Below, one piece after another: positions 23,245-31,785 of a stretch of 64,000 nt of DNA. Each line of letters opens with the position of its first letter. Position 1 is the stretch's first letter. The notes under the pieces are model-generated. The model was not told the origin of the DNA, ran no database searches, and saw only the letters and a list, made by a program, of their open reading frames with translations. This DNA comes from Thalassolituus hydrocarboniclasticus (GTDB lineage: Bacteria; Pseudomonadota; Gammaproteobacteria; Pseudomonadales; Oceanobacteraceae): contig NZ_CP054475.1 of NCBI RefSeq assembly GCF_025345565.1, positions 3,000,006 to 3,064,005 of the forward strand, written 5' to 3'. Made by a program: the position numbers and the translations under genes.

Positions 23245-25386
23245 TCAGGCGTAGAAGGATTTTCCTTCAGCCGCCATTTCCCGCAGCATTCCCGGGATTT
23301 TGTAGCGGTCGCCAACGTTAGCGGCCAGCTGGTCGGCATTGGCGATAAAGGTATCGATGCCTTCCATGGTTTCTACAAAGGAGATGACGCCGCCGGTCTG
23401 TGGCGCAAAGCCCCAGCCGAAAATGGAGCCGATATCGACTTCATGGGCGCGGGTAATCACACCTTCGGCCACACAGTGCAGGGTTTCTACCGCCTGTGCG
23501 TACAGCAGACGCTGTTTTACGTATTCCACCGATGGCTGTTCTGCCGCCAGCGGGAAGCGTTCTGCCAGTCCGCTCCACAGGGATTTTTTGCCCTGAGGGT
23601 CGGCCGGATAATCGTAGAAACCAACACCGGCTTTTTTACCAATGCGCTTGGCTTCGTGCACCATGTACTGCACCACTTCGTCAGCCGGGTGCGATACATA
23701 GGCGTCACCCAGGTCTTTCTGGGTCTGGCGGCCAATGCGGTCCATCAGTTCCAGCGTAACTTCGTCGCTCAGCGCCAGCGGGCCAACCGGCATACCGGCC
23801 AGCTTGCCTACGTTTTCGATCAGCGCCGGTGATACGCCTTCTTTCAGCAGTGCCATACCTTCGAGCACGTAGGTTTTAAATACACGCGAGGTGTAGAAAC
23901 CACGGCTGTCGTTAACGGTAATCGGGGTTTTCTTCAGTTGCTGTACATAATCCAGCGCCCAGGCCAGGGTATGTTGCGAGGTTTTTTCGCCCATAATAAT
24001 TTCCACCAGCGGCATTTTGTCGACCGGTGAGAAAAAGTGCAGACCAATAAACTGCTCAGGGCGTTTGCTGGCTTCGGCCAGGCCGGTAATCGGCAGGGTC
24101 GAGGTGTTGGAAGCAAAGATAGCATCATCACCCAGCACGGCTTCGGCTTTGGCGGTAACGTCGGCTTTAATAGTGCGGTCTTCGAATACCGCTTCGATCA
24201 CCAGATCACAACCTTTCAGGTCGTTATAGTCGGTGGTGGCGAGAATACGTGCCAGTGTGGCATCGGCTTTTTCCTGCGCCATTTTGCCGCGTGATACGCG
24301 CTTTTTCAGCAGGCCTTCAGAATAGCTTTTGCCTTTATCGGCGGATTCCTGCGCGGTATCCAGCAGCACCACTTCCATACCGCTCATGGCGGAGGAATAG
24401 GCAATACCGGCACCCATCATACCGGCACCTAAAATACCGACTTTGTTAAACTGTTTTTTCTCAACGCCCTGAGGGCGGTTTTTCAGTTTATTGGCATCCT
24501 GCAGCGCGACAAAGAAGGTGCGGATCATGGCTTTTGCCTGATCAGACAGCAGCAGCTCAGTAAAGTAACGCGCTTCAACATCCAGTGCCTGATCAATCGG
24601 CAGCTGGCAGCCTTCAAACAAGGCCTGCAGAATACGCTGTGGTGCGAGGTAATTACCCATGGTTTTCTTGCGCAGCATGGCTTCTGCGCCCATAAATACC
24701 TGCGCTACTTTGGCTGACTGTACTTCGCCGCCCGGTAATTTAAATTTCTTCTCATCCCACGGCTTTACGCAGGCTTTCGGATTATCCAGCAGCCATTGCT
24801 TGGCCGCTGCAATCAGCTCATCTGCGGCAACCACGTCGTTGATCAGACCGGCAGCTTTGGCTTCTTTAGTTTTGGCCTGTGTCGCCTGCAACAACCACGG
24901 CATAGCCGCCTGAATACCCAGCATACGCGCCAGACGCTGAGTACCACCGCCACCCGGCAGCAGACCCAGATTGACTTCCGGAAAACCAAACACGGCTTTC
25001 GGATTGTCGGCGGCAATACGGTGATGACAGGCCAGCGCGATTTCCATACCGCCACCCAGTGCGGTGCCGTTTAAGGCAGCAACGATGGGCTTACCACCCT
25101 GCTCCATACGGCGCATAATCTGATGCAGGCTGCGCACAAAACCGATAATGGTTTCGGCATTTTGCGGCATGGTCTGAATTTCTTTTAAATTCGCGCCGAC
25201 AACAAAATCAGATTTACCTGAAGTTAATACAATGCCTTTTACCGCATCGTTGGCCAGCAGGGCTTCGAGTGCTTCGTTCAGTGCAATTACTGCACTCTGT
25301 GCCAGTGAGTTTACCGGCCCGTTCTGATCGTCCCAGGTTAAAACCGCAATACCCTGAGCGTCGATTTCATGCGTAAATGTAGTCAT
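23245..25386 (-). CDS. Bifunctional enoyl-CoA hydratase/3-hydroxyacyl-CoA dehydrogenase (FadB/FadJ-type)
   Basis: A 713-residue trifunctional-enzyme alpha-type protein for beta-oxidation. The N-terminal crotonase part (1-190) has S-D-F-V-V-G-A-N-L, G-T-A-L-G-G-G-M-E and F-G-F-P-E-V-N-L-G-L-L-P-G-G-G-G, placing both hydratase glutamates. The central NAD-binding part has V-G-I-L-G-A-G-M-M-G-A-G-I-A (about 317-330). The dehydrogenase domain has S-N-T-S-T-L-P-I, G-L-H-F-F-S-P-V and N-D-S-R-G-F-Y-T-S-R. The length matches FadJ (714) and FadB (729); the genomic order thiolase then hydratase/dehydrogenase differs from fadBA. The start has AAGGAT upstream. Fourth gene of the operon that starts at 29119. 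Confidence 0.93.
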   Translation of the reverse strand: MTTFTHEIDAQGIAVLTWDDQNGPVNSLAQSAVIALNEALEALLANDAVKGIVLTSGKSDFVVGANLKEIQTMPQNAETIIGFVRSLHQIMRRMEQGGKPIVAALNGTALGGGMEIALACHHRIAADNPKAVFGFPEVNLGLLPGGGGTQRLARMLGIQAAMPWLLQATQAKTKEAKAAGLINDVVAADELIAAAKQWLLDNPKACVKPWDEKKFKLPGGEVQSAKVAQVFMGAEAMLRKKTMGNYLAPQRILQALFEGCQLPIDQALDVEARYFTELLLSDQAKAMIRTFFVALQDANKLKNRPQGVEKKQFNKVGILGAGMMGAGIAYSSAMSGMEVVLLDTAQESADKGKSYSEGLLKKRVSRGKMAQEKADATLARILATTDYNDLKGCDLVIEAVFEDRTIKADVTAKAEAVLGDDAIFASNTSTLPITGLAEASKRPEQFIGLHFFSPVDKMPLVEIIMGEKTSQHTLAWALDYVQQLKKTPITVNDSRGFYTSRVFKTYVLEGMALLKEGVSPALIENVGKLAGMPVGPLALSDEVTLELMDRIGRQTQKDLGDAYVSHPADEVVQYMVHEAKRIGKKAGVGFYDYPADPQGKKSLWSGLAERFPLAAEQPSVEYVKQRLLYAQAVETLHCVAEGVITRAHEVDIGSIFGWGFAPQTGGVISFVETMEGIDTFIANADQLAANVGDRYKIPGMLREMAAEGKSFYA

Positions 25387-25419
25387 AACATATCCTTTAA
25401 TCTGTCAAAGCCTGCGCTT

Positions 25420-26625
25420 TTAAACGCGCTCAATGATGGTGGCAGTCCCCATTCCACCACCAACGCACAGGTTGATTAATGCGGTGTTCAGGTCGCGACG
25501 CTCCAGTTCATCCAGCACAGTGCCGAGAATCATGGCGCCGGTTGCACCCAGCGGATGGCCCATGGCAATGGCACCGCCGTTTACGTTGATTTTGCTGTGG
25601 TCAATATTCATATCTTTCATAAACAGCAGAACCACCGAGGCAAAGGCTTCGTTCAGTTCCCACAGGTCGATATCGCTGGCCTGCATCATGCCGTTTTTCA
25701 GCGCTTTACGTGCAGACGGCGCCGGGCCGGTCAGCATGATGGTTGGCTCAGAACCAATGGACGCTGCCGAGCGGATACGTGCACGTGGTTTTAATCCCAG
25801 CGCCTGACCCATTTCTTTGGTACCGATTAATACCGCCGAGGCACCGTCAACAATACCGGAGGAGTTACCGGCGTGGTGTACGTGGTTAATGCGCTCAACC
25901 TGCGGATAAACCTGCTGGGCAATGGCGTTAAAACCCAGACCGCCGTGCATTTCGAACGATGGCTTCAGACCGGCCAGCGATTCAACCGTCGCTTCCGGGC
26001 GCATATGTTCGTCACGGTCGAGCAGGGTTAAACCGAGCTGATCTTTCACCGGAATAATGGAATTTTTAAAGTAGCCATTGTCCCAGGCGTGTTTGGCACG
26101 ACGCTGTGATTCCACCGCATAGGCGTCCACATCGGCACGGGAAAAACCATTCAGGGTGGCAATTAAATCGGCGGAAATACCCTGGGGTACGAACGACAAT
26201 TTATTGGTGACTGCAGGGTCGGTGTAATAAGCGCCACCACCGGCACCCATCGGAATACGTGACATGCATTCCACACCACCACCGATGGTCATCTGCGCTT
26301 CACCGGCTTTAACTTTGGCGGCAGCCATATTCACCGCTTCAAGGCCTGAAGCACAGAAACGGCTGACCACAGTTCCGGCACAGGTTTGTGCGTAGTCGGC
26401 CATTAATACCGCGGTACGGGCAATATCGGCGCCCTGTTCCATTACCGGTTCCACACAACCCAGTACCACGTCGTCGATCTGAGAAGTATCCAGATCATGG
26501 CGTTCCTGCAGGCCACGCAATAAACCCGACATCAGGCTGACCGGTGTTACGGTGTGCAGGCCGCCGTCTTTTTTACCACGACCGCGCGGTGTGCGTACCG
26601 CGTCAAAAATATAGGCATCAGTCAT
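25420..26625 (-). CDS. Acetyl-CoA C-acyltransferase (thiolase)
   Basis: A 401-residue thiolase that cleaves 3-ketoacyl-CoA to acetyl-CoA and a shortened acyl-CoA. The catalytic Cys91 is in [10 protein letters not shown]. The second His is in [17 protein letters not shown] and the second Cys in L-C-V-G-G-G-M-G. The FadI/FadA type is suggested by its partner FadJ-like gene 33 bases downstream. The opening [11 protein letters not shown] is typical of the group. Confidence 0.94.
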   Translation of the reverse strand: MTDAYIFDAVRTPRGRGKKDGGLHTVTPVSLMSGLLRGLQERHDLDTSQIDDVVLGCVEPVMEQGADIARTAVLMADYAQTCAGTVVSRFCASGLEAVNMAAAKVKAGEAQMTIGGGVECMSRIPMGAGGGAYYTDPAVTNKLSFVPQGISADLIATLNGFSRADVDAYAVESQRRAKHAWDNGYFKNSIIPVKDQLGLTLLDRDEHMRPEATVESLAGLKPSFEMHGGLGFNAIAQQVYPQVERINHVHHAGNSSGIVDGASAVLIGTKEMGQALGLKPRARIRSAASIGSEPTIMLTGPAPSARKALKNGMMQASDIDLWELNEAFASVVLLFMKDMNIDHSKINVNGGAIAMGHPLGATGAMILGTVLDELERRDLNTALINLCVGGGMGTATIIERV

Positions 26626-26705
26626 TTTACATTCCTTAATTTTTACGCCGGGGATCTGCCTGCGTTGAATTACTCAGCAGCAGGTGACCCCTTACGTTTT
26701 TATAG

Positions 26706-27842
26706 TCAGATGGTACGCGAAATAATTTCTTTCATAATTTCAGAAGTACCGGCGTAAATACGCTGTACGCGCGAATCGGCGTAAGCACGGGCAACCGGGT
26801 ATTCCCACATGTAGCCGTAACCGCCGTGCAGCTGCACACATTCGTCGATGATGCGGCACTGTGCTTCGGTAGCCCAGAGTTTGACCGAAGCCGCAGCGTC
26901 GATGCTCAGCTTGCCTTCGCAATGCAGTTCCAGACAGCGGTCAACGTAGCACTGGGTTACTTCCAGTTCGGTGCGGATTTCGGCCAGTTTAAAGCGGGTA
27001 TTCTGGAAAGCGGCAACCGGCTTACCAAAGGCTTTACGCTCTTTCACGTAGGTAACGGTGGCGTCGTAACAGGCACGTGCAACTGCAGCACCAATAATGG
27101 CCACACTCAGACGTTCCTGCGCCAGTTCCTGCATCAGATAAATAAAGCCGGCATTTTTCTGACCCATCAGGTTTTCTTTCGGGATGCGCACGTTGTCGAA
27201 AAACAGCTCAGAAGTATCCTGCGCTTTCATACCGACTTTTTTCAGGTTCTGACCACGGCTGAAACCGGCACGGTCAGCTTCTACCAGAAACAGGCTAACG
27301 CCTTTGGCGCCGGCATTGGTATCGGTTTTGGCAACCACAATATAAAGGTCGGCCATCTGACCGTTGGTGATAAAAGTTTTGGAGCCATTAATTACATAAT
27401 GATCGCCGTCTTCAATGGCGGTGGTACGTACACCGGCAAGATCGGAACCGGTGCCCGGTTCGGTCATGGCAATGGCGGTAATGACTTCACCGGTACACAT
27501 TTTTGGCAGCCATTTTTGCTTCTGCTCTTCGGTGCCGTAATGCAGGATATAAGGAGCAACGATATCGGAATGCAGGGAGAAACCCGGGCCTGAAGCAAAG
27601 ACATAACCCTGCTCTTCAATGGCGATAGCGGAATAACGGAAATCTACGCCGGAGCCACCGTATTCCACCGGAATATGGGTGCACAAAATGCCTGCTTCAC
27701 CGGCTTTCAGCCAGGCTTCACGGGAAATATGACCCTGTGCTTCCCACTCTTCCCAGTGTGGCTGAATTTCGCGCTGCATAAATTTGCGCACGCTGTCGCG
27801 GAACATGTTGTGCTCTTCGGTAAATACACTGCGTGGGATCAT
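26706..27842 (-). CDS. Acyl-CoA dehydrogenase
   Basis: A 378-residue flavoenzyme that inserts the alpha-beta double bond into acyl-CoA. Visible: Y-G-G-S-G-V-D-F, A-I-A-M-T-E-P-G-T-G-S-D-L-A-G (FAD/substrate signature 1), F-I-T-N-G and, near the end, E-C-V-Q-L-H-G-G-Y-G-Y, R-I-Y-A-G-T-S-E-I-M-K-E-I-I (signature 2 with the catalytic Glu in the usual place, Y-A-G-T-S-E). Long-chain or branched-chain preference is not clear. Its ATG overlaps the CoA-transferase stop by four bases (ATGA), so they are co-translated. Confidence 0.94.
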   Translation of the reverse strand: MIPRSVFTEEHNMFRDSVRKFMQREIQPHWEEWEAQGHISREAWLKAGEAGILCTHIPVEYGGSGVDFRYSAIAIEEQGYVFASGPGFSLHSDIVAPYILHYGTEEQKQKWLPKMCTGEVITAIAMTEPGTGSDLAGVRTTAIEDGDHYVINGSKTFITNGQMADLYIVVAKTDTNAGAKGVSLFLVEADRAGFSRGQNLKKVGMKAQDTSELFFDNVRIPKENLMGQKNAGFIYLMQELAQERLSVAIIGAAVARACYDATVTYVKERKAFGKPVAAFQNTRFKLAEIRTELEVTQCYVDRCLELHCEGKLSIDAAASVKLWATEAQCRIIDECVQLHGGYGYMWEYPVARAYADSRVQRIYAGTSEIMKEIISRTI

Positions 27843-29119
27843 ACCGTGGTCTCCTTGGTGCTTGGTGTCGATGATTTTTTATTACTGTTTTCGGTGGATG
27901 TGGCCATTTCATGTCCGGCCTGACGGATTACTCCGCGGCTCAGCAATTGCTGAATATCGGCCTCGGCCAATGCCAGTTCCTGCAGAACGCTGAGTGTGTG
28001 TTCGCCCTGCTCCGGGCCGGGTTTATCGGTGATGTGTTTTTGTTCGCCAAACTGAATGGCCGGTGCCGGGCAACGGATTTTCTGCCCCTGAGCGGTGGTT
28101 AATACCTGCACCATTTCCCGCGCCAGTAATTGCGGATGTTCGAACGCCTGCTGCGGGCTTAAAATCGGCGTTACGCAGCAATCGGTATCGGCAAAGACTT
28201 CGCGCCAGTGGCTTTGTGGCTGAGAGGCAAATACCGCTGCCACTTCGCTGCGCAGCTGATCGGCTTTGGCGCCCATATCCCAGTAACGGTTTTGCCATTC
28301 AGGATGACCCAGAACGTCACAGACCTGATTCCAGAATTTCTGCTCCAGCGAACCTACCGCCATATACAGATCGTCGGCGGTTTTATAAATGCCATAACAA
28401 GGGCGCGCACCGGTCAGCATGTCCTGTCCGCGCGGCAATGATTTACCCATTAAATTCATGGTCGCCAGCGGAATCACATTGTGCGCAAAGGTGCAGTCGG
28501 TCATGGAAATATCGAGGTAACAGCCTTCACCGGCGCCGCCATTTAATTGCGAATTCAGGCGGCCAACCACACCACCTAAAATAGCCATGGCGGCACTGAG
28601 TGAGCCACCGGCCAGATCGGCAATCTGGAAATTACTTAAGGTCGGTGCGCCACCGGCTTCACCGACCTGATCGAGCACACCGGCGGTGGCACAGTAATTC
28701 ATATCGTGGCCGGCTTTGTCGGCCCATGGGCCGGTCTGGCCAAAGCCGGAAATGGAACAGACCACCAGCCGCGGGTTAACCGCTTTCAGTTGTTCGTAGG
28801 CCAGACCAAGTTTTTTCATGACGCCGGGGCGGAAACTTTCCAGCAGGATGTCGGCCTTTGCCACCAGCTTCATCAGCAGTTCATGACCTTCTGCAGTAGA
28901 GAGGTCGAGGCTGATGGATTCTTTGCCACGGTTAAGAATATGAAACGCCGGGCTGACAAAGCCTTTTGGCATACCCAGTGAGCGGGTGTAATCGCCGGCG
29001 CCGGTGTCTTCCACTTTAATAACGCGCGCGCCCATATCGTGCAGATGCATCGAGCACATGGGTCCTGGTAATAAACGCGACAGATCCAGCACCAGCATGC
29101 CGGACAGGGGTAAAGTCAT
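27839..29119 (-). CDS. CaiB/BaiF-family CoA transferase
   Basis: A 426-residue family III CoA-transferase or alpha-methylacyl-CoA racemase-like protein. Visible: L-D-L-S-R-L-L-P-G-P (residues about 11-20), V-I-K-V-E-D-T-G-A-G-D-Y-T-R, N-R-G-K-E-S-I-S-L-D-L and the catalytic-Asp segment Q-I-A-D-L-A-G-G-S. The last about 45 residues are a low-complexity Ser/Thr/Lys tail absent from most relatives. In a beta-oxidation operon the racemase role (epimerising 2-methyl-branched acyl-CoA) or CoA transfer to a branched acid both fit; the sequence alone does not decide. First gene of the operon. Confidence 0.88.
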   Translation of the reverse strand: MTLPLSGMLVLDLSRLLPGPMCSMHLHDMGARVIKVEDTGAGDYTRSLGMPKGFVSPAFHILNRGKESISLDLSTAEGHELLMKLVAKADILLESFRPGVMKKLGLAYEQLKAVNPRLVVCSISGFGQTGPWADKAGHDMNYCATAGVLDQVGEAGGAPTLSNFQIADLAGGSLSAAMAILGGVVGRLNSQLNGGAGEGCYLDISMTDCTFAHNVIPLATMNLMGKSLPRGQDMLTGARPCYGIYKTADDLYMAVGSLEQKFWNQVCDVLGHPEWQNRYWDMGAKADQLRSEVAAVFASQPQSHWREVFADTDCCVTPILSPQQAFEHPQLLAREMVQVLTTAQGQKIRCPAPAIQFGEQKHITDKPGPEQGEHTLSVLQELALAEADIQQLLSRGVIRQAGHEMATSTENSNKKSSTPSTKETTV

Positions 29120-29244
29120 GTTGCGCCCTCATTATTGTTATCTGCAGGCTTGTGCCCGTTTTACGGCGGTGCTGTTGTCCATTAACCGCCGTTCGTCGTG
29201 AGCTTGCAAGGTATTCCGGCCGGGCCGGAAAGGGGCAAAAGCCG

Positions 29245-29268
29245 CTGAGTTACCTTAACGTAACTCAG
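29245..29268. promoter_or_regulatory. Candidate MerR-type operator upstream of the acyl-CoA operon
   Basis: CTGAGTTAC-CTTAAC-GTAACTCAG, a perfect 9-bp inverted repeat about 125 bases before the CoA-transferase start and directly downstream of a MerR gene. The half-site resembles the T-T-A-C / G-T-A-A boxes of LiuR-type MerR regulators. Inferred operator. Confidence 0.5.
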
Positions 29269-29362
29269 ACTACCGGGGGGAGCCGTGAGGGGTCAATGTG
29301 CAAATCGCTCAAGCGGATTGACAGATTTGCACTTATGAGAGGAAAAATCGTGACGAAAAAGA

Positions 29363-29845
29363 TCAGCCTGGCTGGTCGTCTGACACAGGCTGGTCGTCTG
29401 TCACTGCCTGGTCGTCTGACAGGGGCAGGCGTTGCAGAAACTGCTGATACGCCTCTTCCGGCGCAATATCGAGCTGGCTGAGATCGGCACCGGCGGCCTG
29501 CTCGACGTTCTGCAGCTCAGCGATGGTGGCATCGAGGTCGCGGCGCTGGGCTTCCAGCTCCTGCAGGCGGGTGCGGCACTGATGCATTAAGCCCAGCAGA
29601 CGTTCCGGATTGGAGCGGTCGGCGTCATACAGGTCGAGGTAGGATTTGGTGTCTTCCAGCGAGAAGCCCACACGCTTGGAGCGCAGCACAATTTTCAGCC
29701 GCGCGCGCTGGCGGTGATCGTAGATCATGGTGCGCCCGACGCGGCGCGAGGTAATCAGCCCCTTGCTCTCGTACAGACGGATGGCACGGGGGGTAATGCC
29801 GAACTCAGCGGCCAGATCGGCAACGGTGTAATTGTTATCGCTCAT
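29363..29845 (-). CDS. MerR-family regulator (LiuR-like)
   Basis: A 160-residue MerR regulator. The N-terminal winged helix-turn-helix (Y-T-V-A-D-L-A-A-E-F-G-I-T-P-R-A-I-R-L-Y-E at 5-25, split here by eye into helix 1 and 2) is followed by I-Y-D-H-R-Q-R-A-R-L and a coiled coil to about 125. The effector part is short with no metal-binding cysteines, so it probably senses a small molecule such as acyl-CoA, as LiuR does. The start at 29845 is the second of two close ATGs (29851 is the other). The C-terminal tail is three six-residue repeats (D-D-Q-x-V/G-x). It is on the same strand and 243 bases upstream of the acyl-CoA oxidation operon, whose control it likely provides. Confidence 0.85.
   Translation of the reverse strand: MSDNNYTVADLAAEFGITPRAIRLYESKGLITSRRVGRTMIYDHRQRARLKIVLRSKRVGFSLEDTKSYLDLYDADRSNPERLLGLMHQCRTRLQELEAQRRDLDATIAELQNVEQAAGADLSQLDIAPEEAYQQFLQRLPLSDDQAVTDDQPVSDDQPG
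29372..29425. repeat. Three 18-bp tandem direct repeats in the MerR gene 3' end
   Basis: CTGGTCGTCTGACACAGG, CTGGTCGTCTGTCACTGC and CTGGTCGTCTGACAGGGG lie head to tail (29372, 29390, 29408). In frame they give a six-residue repeat tail, so copy-number change would lengthen or shorten the tail without a frameshift. Confidence 0.85.
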
Positions 29846-30010
29846 GTGCATCGGCAACAGTGAAAACGCGCAGTCTACCACTGCCTGAACGGATTCCCAG
29901 CATCTGCCCCAGAATCAAGCCCACCATCAACCCCACCATCAGCGGATAACACGGCCTCATGCTATCGGCGTATAATCGGGCGGATTTTTATGTTTCGCCA
30001 GCGCTGATAG

Positions 30011-30039
30011 GTCAATACGGGACAAAAACTGACTATAAT
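30011..30039 (+). promoter_or_regulatory. Candidate promoter of the SDR gene
   Basis: TATAAT at 30034-30039 in the correct orientation, about 98 bases before the SDR ATG; a weak -35 (GTCAAT at 30011) sits 17 bases upstream. A second TATAAT is at 29971-29976. Confidence 0.35.
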
Positions 30040-30136
30040 CTGACCGTCTGTTTACCCTCTGTCCCGGCTGCAGTTCTGGTTTTCAGCAAGGCCGCGGCGA
30101 ACAAACAACCCCTTTTCAATAATTCAGGAGTTCTGT

Positions 30137-30895
30137 ATGGATCTGCAAAACAAAGTGGTCGCCATTACCGGCGCGGGCCAGGGTCTGGGTCGTGCAATGG
30201 CGGTTTATCTGGCAGCAAAAGGGGCACGGATTGCCATTATCGACCTCGATCAGGGTCACATGGATGAAACAAAACGCCAGGTCGAAGCGGCCGGCAGCAA
30301 CGGCAACACTTACCTGTGTAACGTTGCCAATGAAGAACAGGTAGAAAGCACCTTCGCCGCCATTGCTGCGGATATGGGCGGTCTGCACGGTCTGGTGAAT
30401 AACGCCGGTATTCTGCGCGACGGCCTGATGGTAAAAGTGAAAGACGGCGAAGTCAGCAAGATGAGCCTGGCGCAGTGGCAGAGCGTGATCGACGTGAACC
30501 TGACCGGCGTGTTCCTGTGCGGACGCGAAGCCGCGGTACAGATGATTAACGGCGGCGAAGGCGGCTGCATCATCAATATCTCCAGTATTTCCCGCGCCGG
30601 TAATATGGGCCAGAGCAACTACTCTGCCGCCAAAGCCGGTGTTGCCAGCATGGCCGTTGTCTGGGGTAAAGAACTGGCGCGTTACGGCATCCGTGCCAAC
30701 GCCATTGCACCGGGCTTTATCGCCACCGAAATGACCGCCAGCATGAAACCGGAAGCACTGGAAAAAATGACGGCAGGCATTCCGGCCAAGCGTATGGGCC
30801 AGCCGGATGAAATTGCCTCGGCTGTCGCTTTCCTGATGGAAAACGACTATATGTCGGGCCGTATTATTGAAGTGGACGGTGGTCTGCGTCTGTAA
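30137..30895 (+). CDS. Short-chain dehydrogenase/reductase (FabG-like)
   Basis: A 252-residue SDR enzyme: cofactor-binding T-G-A-G-Q-G-L-G-R (about 12-20), L-V-N-N-A-G and the catalytic N-I-S-S-I-S then Y-S-A-A-K, plus G-F-I-A-T-E-M-T and the closing V-D-G-G. Annotation as 3-oxoacyl-ACP reductase is by resemblance only, since it lies outside a fatty-acid synthesis cluster; D38 in I-I-D-L-D suggests NAD(H) preference, so it may be a 3-hydroxyacyl dehydrogenase in catabolism. A terminator follows. Monocistronic. Confidence 0.9.
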   Translation: MDLQNKVVAITGAGQGLGRAMAVYLAAKGARIAIIDLDQGHMDETKRQVEAAGSNGNTYLCNVANEEQVESTFAAIAADMGGLHGLVNNAGILRDGLMVKVKDGEVSKMSLAQWQSVIDVNLTGVFLCGREAAVQMINGGEGGCIINISSISRAGNMGQSNYSAAKAGVASMAVVWGKELARYGIRANAIAPGFIATEMTASMKPEALEKMTAGIPAKRMGQPDEIASAVAFLMENDYMSGRIIEVDGGLRL

Positions 30896-30934
30896 TCCGC
30901 CAACCTCGGATACTCGGGAATATTTGCGCAACAT

Positions 30935-30966
30935 AAAAAACGGCAGCTCTGGCTGCCGTTTTTTAT
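30935..30966 (+). terminator. Rho-independent terminator of the SDR gene
   Basis: AAAAAACGGCAGC-TCTG-GCTGCCGTTTTTT hairpin with U-tract, 40 bases past the stop. Confidence 0.92.
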
Positions 30967-31112
30967 TGCCGCCCGGCAACAGCTGCCAGAGTCTGCAATG
31001 GCGCGATAATTTCCCCGTTATTTAACCCGGCCGCTGCCTGATACACTGCGCTACGATCATATAAACACATCATCCTTCAGGGCGGCCTGCCGGTATAACC
31101 AGAACGGACAAC

Positions 31113-31430
31113 ATGACCAACATCAGAGATAACAGTCTGCAGCAGCTCTATACCGCACTGGCCGGCATTCCACCGGGTAAGGTTGTGACCTATGGCCAGC
31201 TGGCAGCGCTGGCCGGACGTCCCGCCGGTGCTCGCTGGGCCGGGCGGGTTCTGTCGCAATTACCCAAAGATACGCAACTGCCCTGGCACCGGGTTATTAA
31301 CGCTCAGGGGCGCATCAGCTTTCCGCCCGACAGCGCGGCGTTTGTTCGCCAGCAATCACTGTTACTTGCCGAAGGCGTGGAATTCAGCGCCAGCGGGCGC
31401 ATCTGTTTCAAGCGCTTTGGCCTGAACTAA
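31113..31430 (+). CDS. Alkyltransferase-like (ATL) DNA repair protein
   Basis: A 105-residue homologue of the DNA-binding C-terminal domain of O6-methylguanine methyltransferase. It has G-I-P-P-G-K-V-V-T-Y-G-Q-L-A and the helix-turn-helix arginine finger A-R-W-A-G-R, but the active-site motif P-C-H-R reads P-W-H-R (W58), and the usual second-shell I-P-C-H context is Q-L-P-W-H-R-V. ATL proteins bind O6-alkylguanine without removing the alkyl group and pass the lesion to nucleotide excision repair (YbaZ in E. coli). Monocistronic. Confidence 0.92.
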   Translation: MTNIRDNSLQQLYTALAGIPPGKVVTYGQLAALAGRPAGARWAGRVLSQLPKDTQLPWHRVINAQGRISFPPDSAAFVRQQSLLLAEGVEFSASGRICFKRFGLN

Positions 31431-31785
31431 CCCCCTCGCTTCTGTCATCTGCGTCGCCGCAGGCACAATGGCAGGGTTTCACCCGCTCTCCCCCCGCAGA
31501 TTGTTCCCACCTGCGCATCCCCCGGCGGAAAGCCCATGCCTGCAGGCGTCGCGGCCTCGCCAGAACTGATGTTTCCTGCGGTGATCTGGCGCCTGACAGC
31601 GTTACTTTCCGATCAGGCCACAGACGGCAACATTACCGCCTGAACGCTGCCCACCCCTGAATAAATGAAAATAAAAGCCGCAAACATGACAGGGGATCAC
31701 CTGTTTTTTTACACGCCGATAAGAGAAAGTGATCATCAGAACAACGAATAACAATAACGATCACCTCTGAAAAGCGGAAATCACC
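31431..31785. other. Intergenic region upstream of the AlmA-like gene
   Basis: 355 bases with no gene. It contains ACAGG-GGATCA-CCTGT (31689-31704), a 5-bp inverted repeat, and further GATCA-containing words at 31731-31737 (GTGATCATC) and 31757-31764 (CGATCACC). These repeated GATCACC/GTGATC words just before the monooxygenase start could be sites for a regulator of alkane genes. No clear -35/-10 pair was seen. Confidence 0.4.
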
